Assembly (NCBI GenBank): GCA_949290055.1
Contig: CASEQJ010000004.1
Span: forward strand, 1-64,000
Reading direction: 5' to 3'
Source of the DNA: an uncultured Olsenella sp.
GTDB taxonomy: Bacteria > Actinomycetota > Coriobacteriia > Coriobacteriales > Atopobiaceae
DNA: 64,000 bases
Shown here: piece after piece, positions 17,466-25,294 of the stretch
How positions within the stretch are numbered: the first letter of the stretch is position 1
Layout of the letters: the number at the start of each line of letters is the position of its first letter
Notes under the pieces: generated by a model
What the model was told of the DNA's origin: nothing
The model's input: the letters and a program-made list of their open reading frames with translations, nothing else
Database searches by the model: none
Program-made: the position numbers and the translations under genes

Positions 17466-17503
17466 TTGGCGCCCCGTTGGCCCCGGTCGGCGGGGCGTTT
17501 CTA
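17466..17503 (+). terminator. Intrinsic terminator after the chimeric pseudogene
   Basis: The stem CGCCCCG (17470-17476) pairs with CGGGGCG (17491-17497), followed by TTTCTATTT. Confidence 0.7.
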
Positions 17504-17542
17504 TTTGGCGAGGTCAGCTCAAAGACCAGTTGGTAGCGAGTA

Positions 17543-17579
17543 AAAGAAAAAGCTCGGAGCCGTTTATAGGCTCCGAGCT
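17543..17579 (-). terminator. Intrinsic terminator of the initiator tRNA transcript
   Basis: A perfect 11-bp stem (17551-17561 with 17569-17579) is followed on the minus strand by TTTTTCTTTTA. It lies ten bases past the tRNA 3' CCA. Confidence 0.85.
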
Positions 17580-17588
17580 GCTGTTTCA

Positions 17589-17665
<77 letters not shown>

Positions 17666-17784
17666 ATTGGTGCACCTCGTGTGTGCAAGGAATAACTATA
17701 CGCGTTGCACTTCTCGGCTGCAAGGTTTTTCTCGATTGTGAACGCTTCTCCACATGAGCGCACCACCTGCACAGAGACGAATGT

Positions 17785-17888
17785 CGGTTATGTACACCCT
17801 TTCGCCGCAGATGCGGCGCCGGCTTTGCAAACACGCAGGTAGAAGCGGCGGTGCTACTTGGCGTCCCGCGCGGGGGTGTACATAACCG
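17785..17888. promoter_or_regulatory. 15-bp perfect inverted repeat upstream of the MFS exporter
   Basis: CGGTTATGTACACCC (17785-17799) returns inverted as 17874-17888, separated by 74 bp that include an inner stem CGCCGC/GCGGCG (17803-17818). The centre of each half, TGTACA, is itself a palindrome, so each half could be an operator half-site. The gap between the tRNA and the MFS start (17666-18062) holds nothing else I recognise. A regulator-bound loop is a guess. Confidence 0.5.
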
Positions 17889-18062
17889 GAACCGTCGCCC
17901 AAGAACGCATATGAGACAAGAATAGTCGCATTCAGTAAGCCTTACGCATTGCGCCGCTTTTGCGAAGTCCTCGCTCGTCCGCGTTTTTCCTGCTACACGG
18001 GTAAATCAAAGCAACAGTGCCCCGCAAACGGTCGCGGGGCAGCCCAACAGAGAGGATAGACG

Positions 18063-19694
18063 ATGCATTCAGTAACCGCCGCGGGACACACCGCGAGAGC
18101 GGGCGGTTCAGCCGTGGAGCGCTTTGCGGTCCTTCCGATCCTCATACTCATTCTCGCGCAGATGGGCACCTCGGGCGACAACGGCGCCCTGTCGCTCGCC
18201 GCCTCCGCGCTCACGCACGACCTCGGTGCCACCACGTCGGAGATCCAGCTCGCCAACATGGTCTACCCGCTCATGGGTGGCGCGTTCATGATTGCGGGCG
18301 GCCTGGTCGGCACCATTGTCGGCTGGAAGCGCACCTTCCGGATCGGCGCGGCCCTCTGCGCGCTCGGCGAGGTCGGCTGCGCGCTCGCGCCCAACATGAC
18401 GGTCTTCGTCTGGGTCGGCCGCGTGCTCGTGGGCTTTGGCGCGAGCTTCCTGATTCCGTCCGTGCTCGGTCTCATTCCCTGCCTGTACCAGGGCCACAAC
18501 CGAACCGTCGCCTTTGGCTGCATTGGTGCCGCCTCCGGGCTCTCGGCGCTGCTGCCACTTATGCTCGGCGTCGTCATGGAGGCCTTTGGCATGCACGTGA
18601 CGTTCCTCGTGCTCGCCGCCTACTTCCTCGCCGTGCTGGGAGTCTCCGCCAGCCTGCCGCACATAAGCCAGGTCGACGAGAAGCTCAAGTTCGACGGCCT
18701 CGGCGTGGCGCTTGCCGCCTCCGGCCTGTTCATGTTCCTGGTGGGCGTCTCGAGCATTTCCTCGTGGGGCCTCATTGAGCCGCTCGACACCTGCCCGTTC
18801 ACCTTCTTCGGCCTCTCCCCGGCGCTGCCGCTCGCCCTTCTCGGCGTGGTGGTGCTGATCGTGCTCGTGCGCGTGGAGAAGGGCGTTGAGCAGCGAAACG
18901 GCGTCGCGCTGCTCCCGCAGTCGTTCCTTCACACACCGCAGGTTCTCGCCGGCCTCGCCGCCAACGCGATCACGTTCTTCTTCATGGGCGTCCAGTCCAT
19001 TCTCATGGCCCCCTACCTGCAGCTCGTTGCCGGCTGGAGTCCCATTGACGTGGGTGTGATCTCAATCGTCACCGGCGTGCCCACCTTTGCGCTGGCGCTC
19101 GGCATTCCCAAGCTCGCGCCGCACGCAAACCCGCGCCACGTCATTCAGGCCGGCTACGTGATCATGGCCGCTGCCCTCGCGATCATGGCCTTCTCGGTGA
19201 CGATCAACGGCAGCAACGCCTTCGGCGTCTACCTCGGCGCGTTCGTCGCGGGCGTGGGCGCGGGCACCGTCTCGTCGCACTCGAGCAACGTCGTGGCCCT
19301 TGCGGTGAGCGAGCGCGACGCGTCGCAGTCCGGCGGCATTCAGAGCACCATGCGCAACGTCGGCCAGGCCATTGGCGTTGCGCTTCTCGGCGCGGTGCTG
19401 CTGCTCGGCATAACGGGCCAGGTCCGCGCGGGTGCGGCGGCTGACCCCGCCGTCTCGCCGGCGGTCAGCGAGCAGGTGGCGCAAATGAGCATCAACCTCG
19501 GCAGCAACCAGGAGTTCCGTGACCAGATTGCCAACATAGACATGACCGAGTCCGAGGAGAGCGCCCTCGTGAACATAGAGGCGCGCGCCCGCTACGAATC
19601 AACGCGCGTGGCCTACGGCGTGGGCGCCGCGATCATCCTGCTTGGCCTGCTCACGACCCCGGCGATCAAAACCTTCGAGAAGCACGAGGGCTGA
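18063..19694 (+). CDS. MFS drug exporter of the EmrB/QacA (DHA2, 14-TM) type
   Basis: This is a 543-residue inner-membrane proton-coupled antiporter. Hydrophobic segments run through the protein from about residue 20 to 440, with a final one at about 515-535; length and layout fit the 14-helix DHA2 group. Visible signatures include GGAFMIAGGLVGTIVGWKRT (the loop 2-3 motif region) and the helix-5-like VGFGASFLIPSVLGLIP. The substrate is unknown. Its start ATG has GAGAGGAT upstream. An inverted repeat lies 175-280 bases upstream; no adjacent regulator gene is present. Confidence 0.88.
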   Translation: MHSVTAAGHTARAGGSAVERFAVLPILILILAQMGTSGDNGALSLAASALTHDLGATTSEIQLANMVYPLMGGAFMIAGGLVGTIVGWKRTFRIGAALCALGEVGCALAPNMTVFVWVGRVLVGFGASFLIPSVLGLIPCLYQGHNRTVAFGCIGAASGLSALLPLMLGVVMEAFGMHVTFLVLAAYFLAVLGVSASLPHISQVDEKLKFDGLGVALAASGLFMFLVGVSSISSWGLIEPLDTCPFTFFGLSPALPLALLGVVVLIVLVRVEKGVEQRNGVALLPQSFLHTPQVLAGLAANAITFFFMGVQSILMAPYLQLVAGWSPIDVGVISIVTGVPTFALALGIPKLAPHANPRHVIQAGYVIMAAALAIMAFSVTINGSNAFGVYLGAFVAGVGAGTVSSHSSNVVALAVSERDASQSGGIQSTMRNVGQAIGVALLGAVLLLGITGQVRAGAAADPAVSPAVSEQVAQMSINLGSNQEFRDQIANIDMTESEESALVNIEARARYESTRVAYGVGAAIILLGLLTTPAIKTFEKHEG

Positions 19695-19706
19695 GCCCGG
19701 TTCCTC

Positions 19707-19824
19707 GAATTAGGCGATTTGGCAGAGTGTGAAATCCACGACCTGCGGTTCTTCTCGGCGCCTTCCTTGAAAACGGCGACTTGGCACGCAAAATTCTGCC
19801 AAGTCGCCATTTTCCCGGATTGGC
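19707..19824 (+). repeat. ~120-bp intergenic element, GGCGACTTGGCA family, copy 1
   Basis: It opens with GAATTAGGCGATTTGGCAG, carries the motif CCTGCGGTTCTTCTCGG at 19742-19758, and ends with a hairpin whose 12-bp arms are GGCGACTTGGCA and TGCCAAGTCGCC (about 19775-19807). It is closely similar along its length to 23985-24103 and, inverted, to 21060-21181. Confidence 0.8.
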
Positions 19825-19842
19825 AGTCGAGAAGAACCTCGC

Positions 19843-20931
19843 CTAGAGGCCGTATGCGTCGACGGGAACAACGTCCCACCGGTCGTCGACGACGGGAACG
19901 GCGCGCCCCCGCGTCCGTTCACGCTCGCGTCCATTCCAGTGAACGCCGTCGATGAGCTCAAGCTCCTCGTAGAGCTGCTGCCTTAGGCGCCGGTATCTCG
20001 CCTGCTGTGCGCGCGTGAGGTGCGGCTTGGGAATGCCCAGCGTCCTGCGAATGATTTCCGCGAGCCCGTCCATGTAGTCGAGGTCGTGGTACTGCACCGC
20101 CGTGACGATGTGCTCATCTATTCCGAGGGCGATGAGCTCCGTGTGTCGCTCCGCGTCTCGCGCGTGGGCCTCCGCGCTGTTGTGGTCCCCTCCGTCGTAC
20201 TCGACTGCCACGCCGCGGCCGGCGGCGCCTGGCGCTCGCAGCAGAATATCAGGCTTGCGTACGCCCGGCCGCATTGCGTCGCGCACACGTTGAACAGCGA
20301 CGGGATCGTTCATGGCGAGCACGTCAAAGCCGTAGCCACCCCGCATGCGCGCAAGGCCCAAGCGCATAGAGAGCCGCGTCTCTTGCGGTGAGCCCGAGCG
20401 AACGCATGCACTGGAGAGCGCGCGACGGACGCGATCTGTCCCGCGCTCCGAGCCGAGCGCGTCAAGGTGCGCGAGTATGAGCTCAGGTGTAGTGAGCGGC
20501 TCCCATCGCTGGAACATTCCCTTTTCAAGGCTCGGCGCGATGGCGTAGAGGCCAAGGAGCTCTGAGAGCAGAAACGCGAGCTCAAGGTCGGTGAGCAACG
20601 ACGCCATGACCACGGGCAGGTGTTCCGGCGAGACGCAGCGTACTCCCGGCGCGACTTCGAAGGCGGACCCCGCGGGAAGCTCTGCGGGGGAGGGGTGGGT
20701 ACAGACGAGCTTGGTGCGCGAACGAGGTGCATCCCTGGTCACGAGCACTTCAAGGGGGAGCGCTGTGTGGGCGAGCTCGGGTGTCTGGGCTATGAGCGCA
20801 CGCAGCTCCTCGCCGCTGGGCACGCAGTTGGGAACGCACGCGTCGCAGCGTTCTCGCCGTTCAAGGCGCCAGCGCAGACGGGCACTGCGCAGCACCTCTA
20901 GGGCCGTGGTATGTGTGAGCAGAATGTCCAT
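19843..20931 (-). CDS. Putative PD-(D/E)XK-like nuclease-fold protein (paralogue of the 44782 gene)
   Basis: This is a 362-residue protein of unknown function. It shares order and motifs with the protein at 44782-45852: N-terminal THTTALEVLR, a middle helical region, LTTPELILAHL, SPQETRLSMRLGL, and RKPDILL followed by VAVEYDG. The spaced Glu, Asp and E-x-D residues resemble DUF559/AbiEi-type PD-(D/E)XK folds, so a DNA-cutting or toxin/antitoxin-like role is possible but unproven. I placed the start at ATG 20931 by alignment with the paralogue; ATG 20949 is possible, and no clear Shine-Dalgarno is present. The gene is bracketed by inverted copies of the GGCGACTTGGCA element (19707-19824 and 21060-21181). 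Confidence 0.6.
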   Translation of the reverse strand: MDILLTHTTALEVLRSARLRWRLERRERCDACVPNCVPSGEELRALIAQTPELAHTALPLEVLVTRDAPRSRTKLVCTHPSPAELPAGSAFEVAPGVRCVSPEHLPVVMASLLTDLELAFLLSELLGLYAIAPSLEKGMFQRWEPLTTPELILAHLDALGSERGTDRVRRALSSACVRSGSPQETRLSMRLGLARMRGGYGFDVLAMNDPVAVQRVRDAMRPGVRKPDILLRAPGAAGRGVAVEYDGGDHNSAEAHARDAERHTELIALGIDEHIVTAVQYHDLDYMDGLAEIIRRTLGIPKPHLTRAQQARYRRLRQQLYEELELIDGVHWNGRERERTRGRAVPVVDDRWDVVPVDAYGL

Positions 20932-21059
20932 GCACATACGGTAGAGCATTAAGTACCGTGCAACGTTGTTACAATAAAAAAGCTGGTCACGAATCTGACA
21001 CGTATCTATCACGAAACTAACCGAGCGCAGGGTTTCGTGGCGTGAGGCCTCGACGTCCT

Positions 21060-21181
21060 CAAAACTGGCGACTTGGCAGGAAATCCCGCGCCAAGTTGCC
21101 AATTCTTAAGAAGCGGCCGAGAAGAACCGCAGCTCGTCGTGTTTCTCGTCTGCCAAGTCGTCGATTTTCAGGAGCGCCCGT
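21060..21181 (-). repeat. ~120-bp intergenic element, GGCGACTTGGCA family, copy 2 (inverted)
   Basis: This is the reverse complement of the elements at 19707 and 23985. It carries the inverted motif at 21117-21132 (16 of 17 bases) and TGGCGACTTGGCAGGAAATC paired with GCGCCAAGTTGCCA as its degenerate hairpin. It sits between the nuclease-like gene start and the JetD-like gene end. Confidence 0.75.
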
Positions 21182-21183
21182 CC

Positions 21184-22386
21184 TTACAGGTCGCGCGCGG
21201 TGAGGATCTCCTGGGGAATCAGGCGCGCGCCCTCCACGACAGCGCGCAGGTACGCGAGCTCCTTCTTGTCCAGCACGCCCTCCAAGAGCTCGAGGCCGAC
21301 CAGCCGCACGCCGCGCTGGTCGGTCTCCTCGTTCTGGAGCGGGTCGGGGAAGCGGCGCATGGCGCGCCGCAGCATCTTCCGGTACGCCGGCGCAAACGGC
21401 TCCACCGCAAAGCGCCCGTCGGCCATGTCGGCGAGCTTGGCCAGAATGGAGAGGCCGGCGCGGTCGATGTCGCCCCAGTAGAGTATGCGCACGTCGTCAG
21501 CGCCCAGCGTGTCGAGAAGATCGGGCAGCTTGTGGGGGTCGTCCACGAGGTAGCCGTTACCAAAGACGACGCCGTGGACGCGCTCGCCAAAGAGCTTCTT
21601 GCGGCCGTCCAGGAACAGGGCGTTTCGCATGTTGACCCAGGGGTCGAGGTTCTCGGAGACCACGAGGCGCAGGTGGCGGTGGTGCTTGGGAATGTGGTGC
21701 AGCAGCTCGAGCTTCACCTGCGGCCGGCAGCTCACGACGTCGGTGATTCCCATGAGGTGCAGGAGCTTGCGGCCGTCGGACTCCACGGCGAGGAACTTCT
21801 CGTCGCCAAAGAGCTGGTAGGAGAGCTCGCGCAGGCTGAGGGTGCCGTCGCCGAGCGTGGCGCCGCCCGCGAGCGCGGCGTCGAGCGCGCGCAGCTCGCG
21901 CTCGAAGCGCAGGAAGGCGTCGGGCGTGCTGAGGAGCCAGCCGTTGATCCACAGGCGCGGATCGAGGTCAATGATCTGGCGGCGCACGTCGTTGAGCTCG
22001 GGCGACTGCTTGCGAATGGTGTCAAGGCCGGCGAGCCCGTGGCCAGCGCGGCGCGCGGGCGGGCGCGGGGGCTCGGTGCGGGCGATCGAGCGCTCGTCCT
22101 TCTCGGTTGGATCCTGCTGCTCGCGGGGGACGCGCAGCGCGTAGTCGTCGCCCGCTGGCTCGAGCACGCCGGCCTCGACCAGCGCCCGGAGCGCGGACTC
22201 GTCCGCGTCGTACTTGTCCAGGACGGCAGCCACGTCGGCGGCGGGCAGCGGGCTCTTGCGCACACGGACGAGGCCGCTTGCGATGCCGCCCGCCACGCTG
22301 CGGAACTGCGAGGGAAGCTGCTTGCTCAGAATCTTGGCGAGCGTGAGCACCGTGTCGTGCTCCTGCTCGGTGAGTCGGTGTGCCAT
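21184..22386 (-). CDS. Stand-alone JetD-like (DUF2220/DUF3322) protein with Toprim-type nuclease domain
   Basis: This is a 400-residue protein. The C-terminal half matches the Wadjet JetD nuclease type: GNGYLVDDPHKLPDLL, then ILYWGDIDRAGLSILAKL, a Toprim acidic signature (D-x-D). The N-terminal half is a helical/winged-helix region of the DUF3322 type (HRLTEQEHDTVLTLAKIL). In Wadjet, JetABC forms an SMC condensin that senses plasmid DNA and JetD cleaves it. No JetA, JetB or JetC gene occurs in this window, so this is an orphan or part of a different system. The start ATG 22386 has AAAGGA upstream; an extension to 22500 runs through an intergenic palindrome and is rejected. Confidence 0.75.
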   Translation of the reverse strand: MAHRLTEQEHDTVLTLAKILSKQLPSQFRSVAGGIASGLVRVRKSPLPAADVAAVLDKYDADESALRALVEAGVLEPAGDDYALRVPREQQDPTEKDERSIARTEPPRPPARRAGHGLAGLDTIRKQSPELNDVRRQIIDLDPRLWINGWLLSTPDAFLRFERELRALDAALAGGATLGDGTLSLRELSYQLFGDEKFLAVESDGRKLLHLMGITDVVSCRPQVKLELLHHIPKHHRHLRLVVSENLDPWVNMRNALFLDGRKKLFGERVHGVVFGNGYLVDDPHKLPDLLDTLGADDVRILYWGDIDRAGLSILAKLADMADGRFAVEPFAPAYRKMLRRAMRRFPDPLQNEETDQRGVRLVGLELLEGVLDKKELAYLRAVVEGARLIPQEILTARDL

Positions 22387-22435
22387 GGGGGTCCTTTTCT
22401 CGTGGGTGCCCCCACAGCATACCGCGTTGGCGGCC

Positions 22436-22567
22436 CAAACTCTGGCGTATGTGAGAGCGCGACGTTCTTCTCGCCTGGCGATAAGAACGTCGCGCCTCAA
22501 CTACCTCGTACTATGCAAACTCAAATCACCAGCGGCCCCTGAGCGCTCTCGCATACGCCAGAGTTTG
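22436..22567. repeat. Nested palindrome: 25-bp arms enclosing an 11-bp hairpin
   Basis: The outer arms 22436-22460 and 22543-22567 pair with one mismatch. Between them, GCGACGTTCTT (22459-22469) pairs with AAGAACGTCGC (22483-22493) around a loop holding CTCGCC. The element sits between the JetD-like gene start and the end of the small membrane protein gene, both on the minus strand. It could end the upstream transcript, though no T-run follows. Confidence 0.8.
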
Positions 22568-22586
22568 CGGAGGGGCCGGCGGCTCG

Positions 22587-22859
22587 CTACGACAGGGCCG
22601 CGCTCCAGGCGCTCTGCAGGCCGAGCACGATCACGAGCGAGAGCACGTTCACGACGAGCGCCGCGATCGCGAGGCCCTTGCCGCCCTTGGTGCCGCGCAC
22701 GGTGCCAACGACGCCCACGATCGAGAAGACCAGGCCGATGGCGCCGATCATGAACGAGAGGTTGTTGACGATGGGGATCCACGAGGTCACGATCGCGAGG
22801 ATTCCCAGCACGAGGCCGACGATCGCGGCGGCCGAGGTGGGCTTGTTGCTGTCTGCCAT
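22587..22859 (-). CDS. Small two-helix/three-helix membrane protein, DUF4190-like
   Basis: This 90-residue protein opens with a polar tail (MADSNKPTSAA), then AIVGLVLGILAIVTSWIP and FMIGAIGLVFSIVGVVGTVRG, a short basic-Gly turn, and LAIAALVVNVLSLVIVLGL. The Gly-rich hydrophobic pattern with a central basic Gly loop is typical of DUF4190 proteins. The function is unknown. The start ATG has AAAGGAG upstream on its strand and it is divergent from the lipoprotein gene. Confidence 0.75.
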   Translation of the reverse strand: MADSNKPTSAAAIVGLVLGILAIVTSWIPIVNNLSFMIGAIGLVFSIVGVVGTVRGTKGGKGLAIAALVVNVLSLVIVLGLQSAWSAALS

Positions 22860-22920
22860 GGAGGCTCCTTTCGCTTGGGTTTTCCGCGCCTCACAGTATG
22901 GAGAGCGCGCCGCCGCGTTT

Positions 22921-22939
22921 CATTAGCTGCGAGCTAATG
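22921..22939. promoter_or_regulatory. 8-bp perfect dyad in a divergent promoter region
   Basis: CATTAGCT (22921-22928) and AGCTAATG (22932-22939) flank a GCG spacer, midway between two divergently transcribed genes. The geometry suits a dimeric repressor operator, but no regulator is identified. Confidence 0.4.
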
Positions 22940-23009
22940 AATGCAACTCGGCGTGTTGGTACGCTGCAGCTACCTGAAGGATCGCGTTTGAAAGAACGGG
23001 TGATTTGGA

Positions 23010-23522
23010 ATGAGGAAGATCAAGACGCTGGGACACGGCATGCTCGTTGTCGCGCTCGCCGCCGCCGTGGCGGCGCCGCTGACCCTGACCGCGTGCGGCG
23101 GCGAGTCCGAGGCGGAGCCCGAGGCTGCCGCCGAGGAGCAGGCCCAGGAGGCCGAGCCCGCGGAGCAGGCCCCGGCCTCCGACTACGCCGTGACGATCGA
23201 CGGTGCCACGGTCACCACCGACTACGACGGCAACCCCGCGGTGATCGTGGACTACACCTTCACCAACAACTCCGACGAGGCCACGTCCTTCTCGGCCGCC
23301 TGCTACGCCAAGGTGTTCCAGAACGGCGTCCAGCTCGAGCCCGCGTTCGTGACGAGCGAGGACCTGGGCAACGGCTCCATAGCAGAGATCAAGCCGGGCG
23401 CGACCACCCAGGTGCGCAGCGCCTACACCCTGACCGACCAGTCCGACATCTCCGTTGAGGTGGAGGAGCTCTTCTCGCTGGATGATACGATGCTGGCAGA
23501 GGCCACGTTCTCGGTGGCGTAG
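23010..23522 (+). CDS. DUF5067-type lipoprotein
   Basis: This is a 170-residue exported lipoprotein. The signal peptide ends in the lipobox LTAC at about residues 26-29, followed by an acidic Ala/Glu linker (about 30-55). The single C-terminal domain (VTIDGATVTTDYDGNPAVIV, DYTFTNNSDEATSF, KVFQNGVQLE) matches the immunoglobulin-like DUF5067 family. The role is unknown; such proteins are common in Coriobacteriia and Firmicutes. It is followed after 25 bases by an HTH protein gene on the same strand, likely one transcript. Confidence 0.8.
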   Translation: MRKIKTLGHGMLVVALAAAVAAPLTLTACGGESEAEPEAAAEEQAQEAEPAEQAPASDYAVTIDGATVTTDYDGNPAVIVDYTFTNNSDEATSFSAACYAKVFQNGVQLEPAFVTSEDLGNGSIAEIKPGATTQVRSAYTLTDQSDISVEVEELFSLDDTMLAEATFSVA

Positions 23523-23547
23523 CGCGGACGAGAGGGGAGGAGCCCGC

Positions 23548-23967
23548 ATGAGCGAACCGCTGACCGAGGAGCTGCTCGACGAGCTCCTCTCCACGTCGAG
23601 CCTTGACGCCTATCTCGAGGAGCACGAGCCGCGCGCGCTCTCGCTCTCGGAGTACCTGCAGCAGCTGCTGGACGAGAAGGGCCTCGAGCGCTCGCGCGTG
23701 GTGCGCATGGCCAACCTGAACGACACCTTTGGCTACCAGATCTTCCAGGGCACGCGCCACCCCAGCCGCGACAAGGTGCTGCAGATCGCCTTTGCCATGG
23801 CGCTCACGCTGCGCGAGACCAACCGCGCGCTCACCGCGGCCGGCGTGAGCGAGCTCTACTGCAAGGACCGGCGCGACGCGATCATAATCTTCTGCCTGGA
23901 CCGCGGCTGCTCGCTCCAGAAGGTCAACGAGGAGCTCTACCGCTTTGGCGAGAAGACCATCTGCTAG
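23548..23967 (+). CDS. Small helix-turn-helix protein
   Basis: This is a 139-residue protein. An HTH of XRE type is recognisable around LSEYLQQLLDEKGLERSRVV and GYQIFQGTRHPSRDKVLQIA (about residues 33-85), followed by a helical tail (RDAIIIFCLDRGCSLQKVNE). The start ATG 23548 has GGGGAGG seven bases upstream. It lies between a lipoprotein gene and a Ser/Thr kinase gene; a link to kinase signalling is suggested by position only. Confidence 0.75.
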   Translation: MSEPLTEELLDELLSTSSLDAYLEEHEPRALSLSEYLQQLLDEKGLERSRVVRMANLNDTFGYQIFQGTRHPSRDKVLQIAFAMALTLRETNRALTAAGVSELYCKDRRDAIIIFCLDRGCSLQKVNEELYRFGEKTIC

Positions 23968-23984
23968 CGTCCGCTCCGCTCCCG

Positions 23985-24103
23985 GAATTAGGCGACTTGG
24001 CAGAGCGTGAGAAACGCGACCTGCGGTTCTTCTCGGCCCTTTCCTGAATTTTGGCGACTTGGCACAGGAATTCCTGCCAAGTCGCCATTTTCCAGGAGTG
24101 CCA
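23985..24103 (+). repeat. ~120-bp intergenic element, GGCGACTTGGCA family, copy 3
   Basis: It begins GAATTAGGCGACTTGGCAG, carries CCTGCGGTTCTTCTCGG at 24020-24036, and ends with a near-perfect palindrome (about 24053-24086) built around GAATTC. It is strikingly similar to copy 1 at 19707-19824. It separates the HTH gene from the kinase gene, so it may end one transcript before the next begins. Confidence 0.8.
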
Positions 24104-24133
24104 GCGCAACGCGGCCTCTGCTAGGATGGGCGC

Positions 24134-25294
24134 ATGGAAGATGCGCTCTCAAACTACCTTGCGGCGATTGACCGCGACAGCTGCTATCGCGTGGACGCGA
24201 CCCTCAAGCGGGGCCGCCTCGAGACCACCGAGCGGGTCTACTTTGTGGGCGAGAATGGCGCCGAGCTAGGACCATTTGTGCGCAAGTACCTCGCTCCTGG
24301 CTTGGGCGGCGCCTACGAGACCGTGTTCGCGGCGCAGCGCGACGGAGCGCGGCTCTCGCACCTGCCGCGGATCGTCGAGTGCCACCGCCAGGGCGACCAG
24401 CTCGTCGTGGTCATGGAGCACGTGTCCGGCGAGACGCTCGCCGGGGCGGTGGCGAGCTCGGACGACCGCCTCGACCTTGTGCGCCGCGTCTTTCCCGACC
24501 TCTGCGACGCGGTGAGCGAGCTTCACGAGCTTCTTGACCCGCCCGTCATTCACCGCGACCTCAAGCCTGGCAACGTCATGGTCTCCGCGGGTGGCGTCAC
24601 CCTCATTGACCTGGGCATTGCACGCAGCTGGCGCGAGGACGCCCAACAGGACACCACCCACTTTGGCACGCGCTCCTACGCGCCGCCCGAGCAGTTTGGC
24701 TTTGGGCAGACGGACGTGACGAGCGACGTCTACGCTCTGGGCATGCTGCTCTTCTTCTGCCTCACGGGGCGCGACCCCGCGCCGTCGGACCGCGAGCGCG
24801 GCTTTGCGGCGGACGGCGTGTCCGCCGAGCTGCGCCCGGTCATTGCGCGCGCCGCCGAGCTCGACCCCGCACGGCGCTTCCCGTCCGCGCGTGCGCTCAA
24901 GGAGGCTCTGCTCGCGGCGCTTGCCCAGGACCCGGTCGAGAAGAGCGCGCGGCGTCCCCTGCTCGCCCGCGTTCCGCGTCGGCTGGGCGTTGCGTGGAAC
25001 GTGCTCGTGACGGTCGGCTGCGCGCTGCTGCTGATCGGCTGCGTGGGGGCGATGCTCTATCCAAACGCGGAGATCGCGGCGTGGCCCACGTGGTACCGGC
25101 TCTACGCGTACCTGGCCTTTGCTATGCCGGTCTCTCTTGTTGGCTGCTACCTGCTGCTCGACCGCCGGCCGCTGCGGCGCAGGGTTCCCGCGCTCGCGCA
25201 CCTTACCGTGCGTCAGGAGACGCTCCGGGTGCTGCTCGTTCTTCTCGCGCTCTTTGTGGCCTGGGCCGTTGCGACCGCGATTGCGCGGATTTAG
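24134..25294 (+). CDS. Membrane Ser/Thr protein kinase
   Basis: The protein has 386 residues. The Hanks-type kinase domain occupies about residues 15-270: catalytic loop IHRDLKPGNVM (about 139), metal-binding loop DLGIARSW (Asp-Leu-Gly instead of DFG), and activation segment GTRSYAPPEQFG. The Gly-rich loop is not clear, and the N-lobe Lys is probably in FVRKYL. Three C-terminal membrane segments (about 285-310, 320-345, 360-382) anchor it, with no extracellular sensor domain. Its stop overlaps the convergent HAD gene by four bases. Substrates are unknown. Confidence 0.88.
   Translation: MEDALSNYLAAIDRDSCYRVDATLKRGRLETTERVYFVGENGAELGPFVRKYLAPGLGGAYETVFAAQRDGARLSHLPRIVECHRQGDQLVVVMEHVSGETLAGAVASSDDRLDLVRRVFPDLCDAVSELHELLDPPVIHRDLKPGNVMVSAGGVTLIDLGIARSWREDAQQDTTHFGTRSYAPPEQFGFGQTDVTSDVYALGMLLFFCLTGRDPAPSDRERGFAADGVSAELRPVIARAAELDPARRFPSARALKEALLAALAQDPVEKSARRPLLARVPRRLGVAWNVLVTVGCALLLIGCVGAMLYPNAEIAAWPTWYRLYAYLAFAMPVSLVGCYLLLDRRPLRRRVPALAHLTVRQETLRVLLVLLALFVAWAVATAIARI

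Noticed and set aside
19707-21181. Insertion sequence carrying a transposase
   Set aside because: The bracketed gene has no DDE or HUH transposase motif, and I could not find target duplications at the element ends; only a weaker mobile-unit hypothesis is kept.
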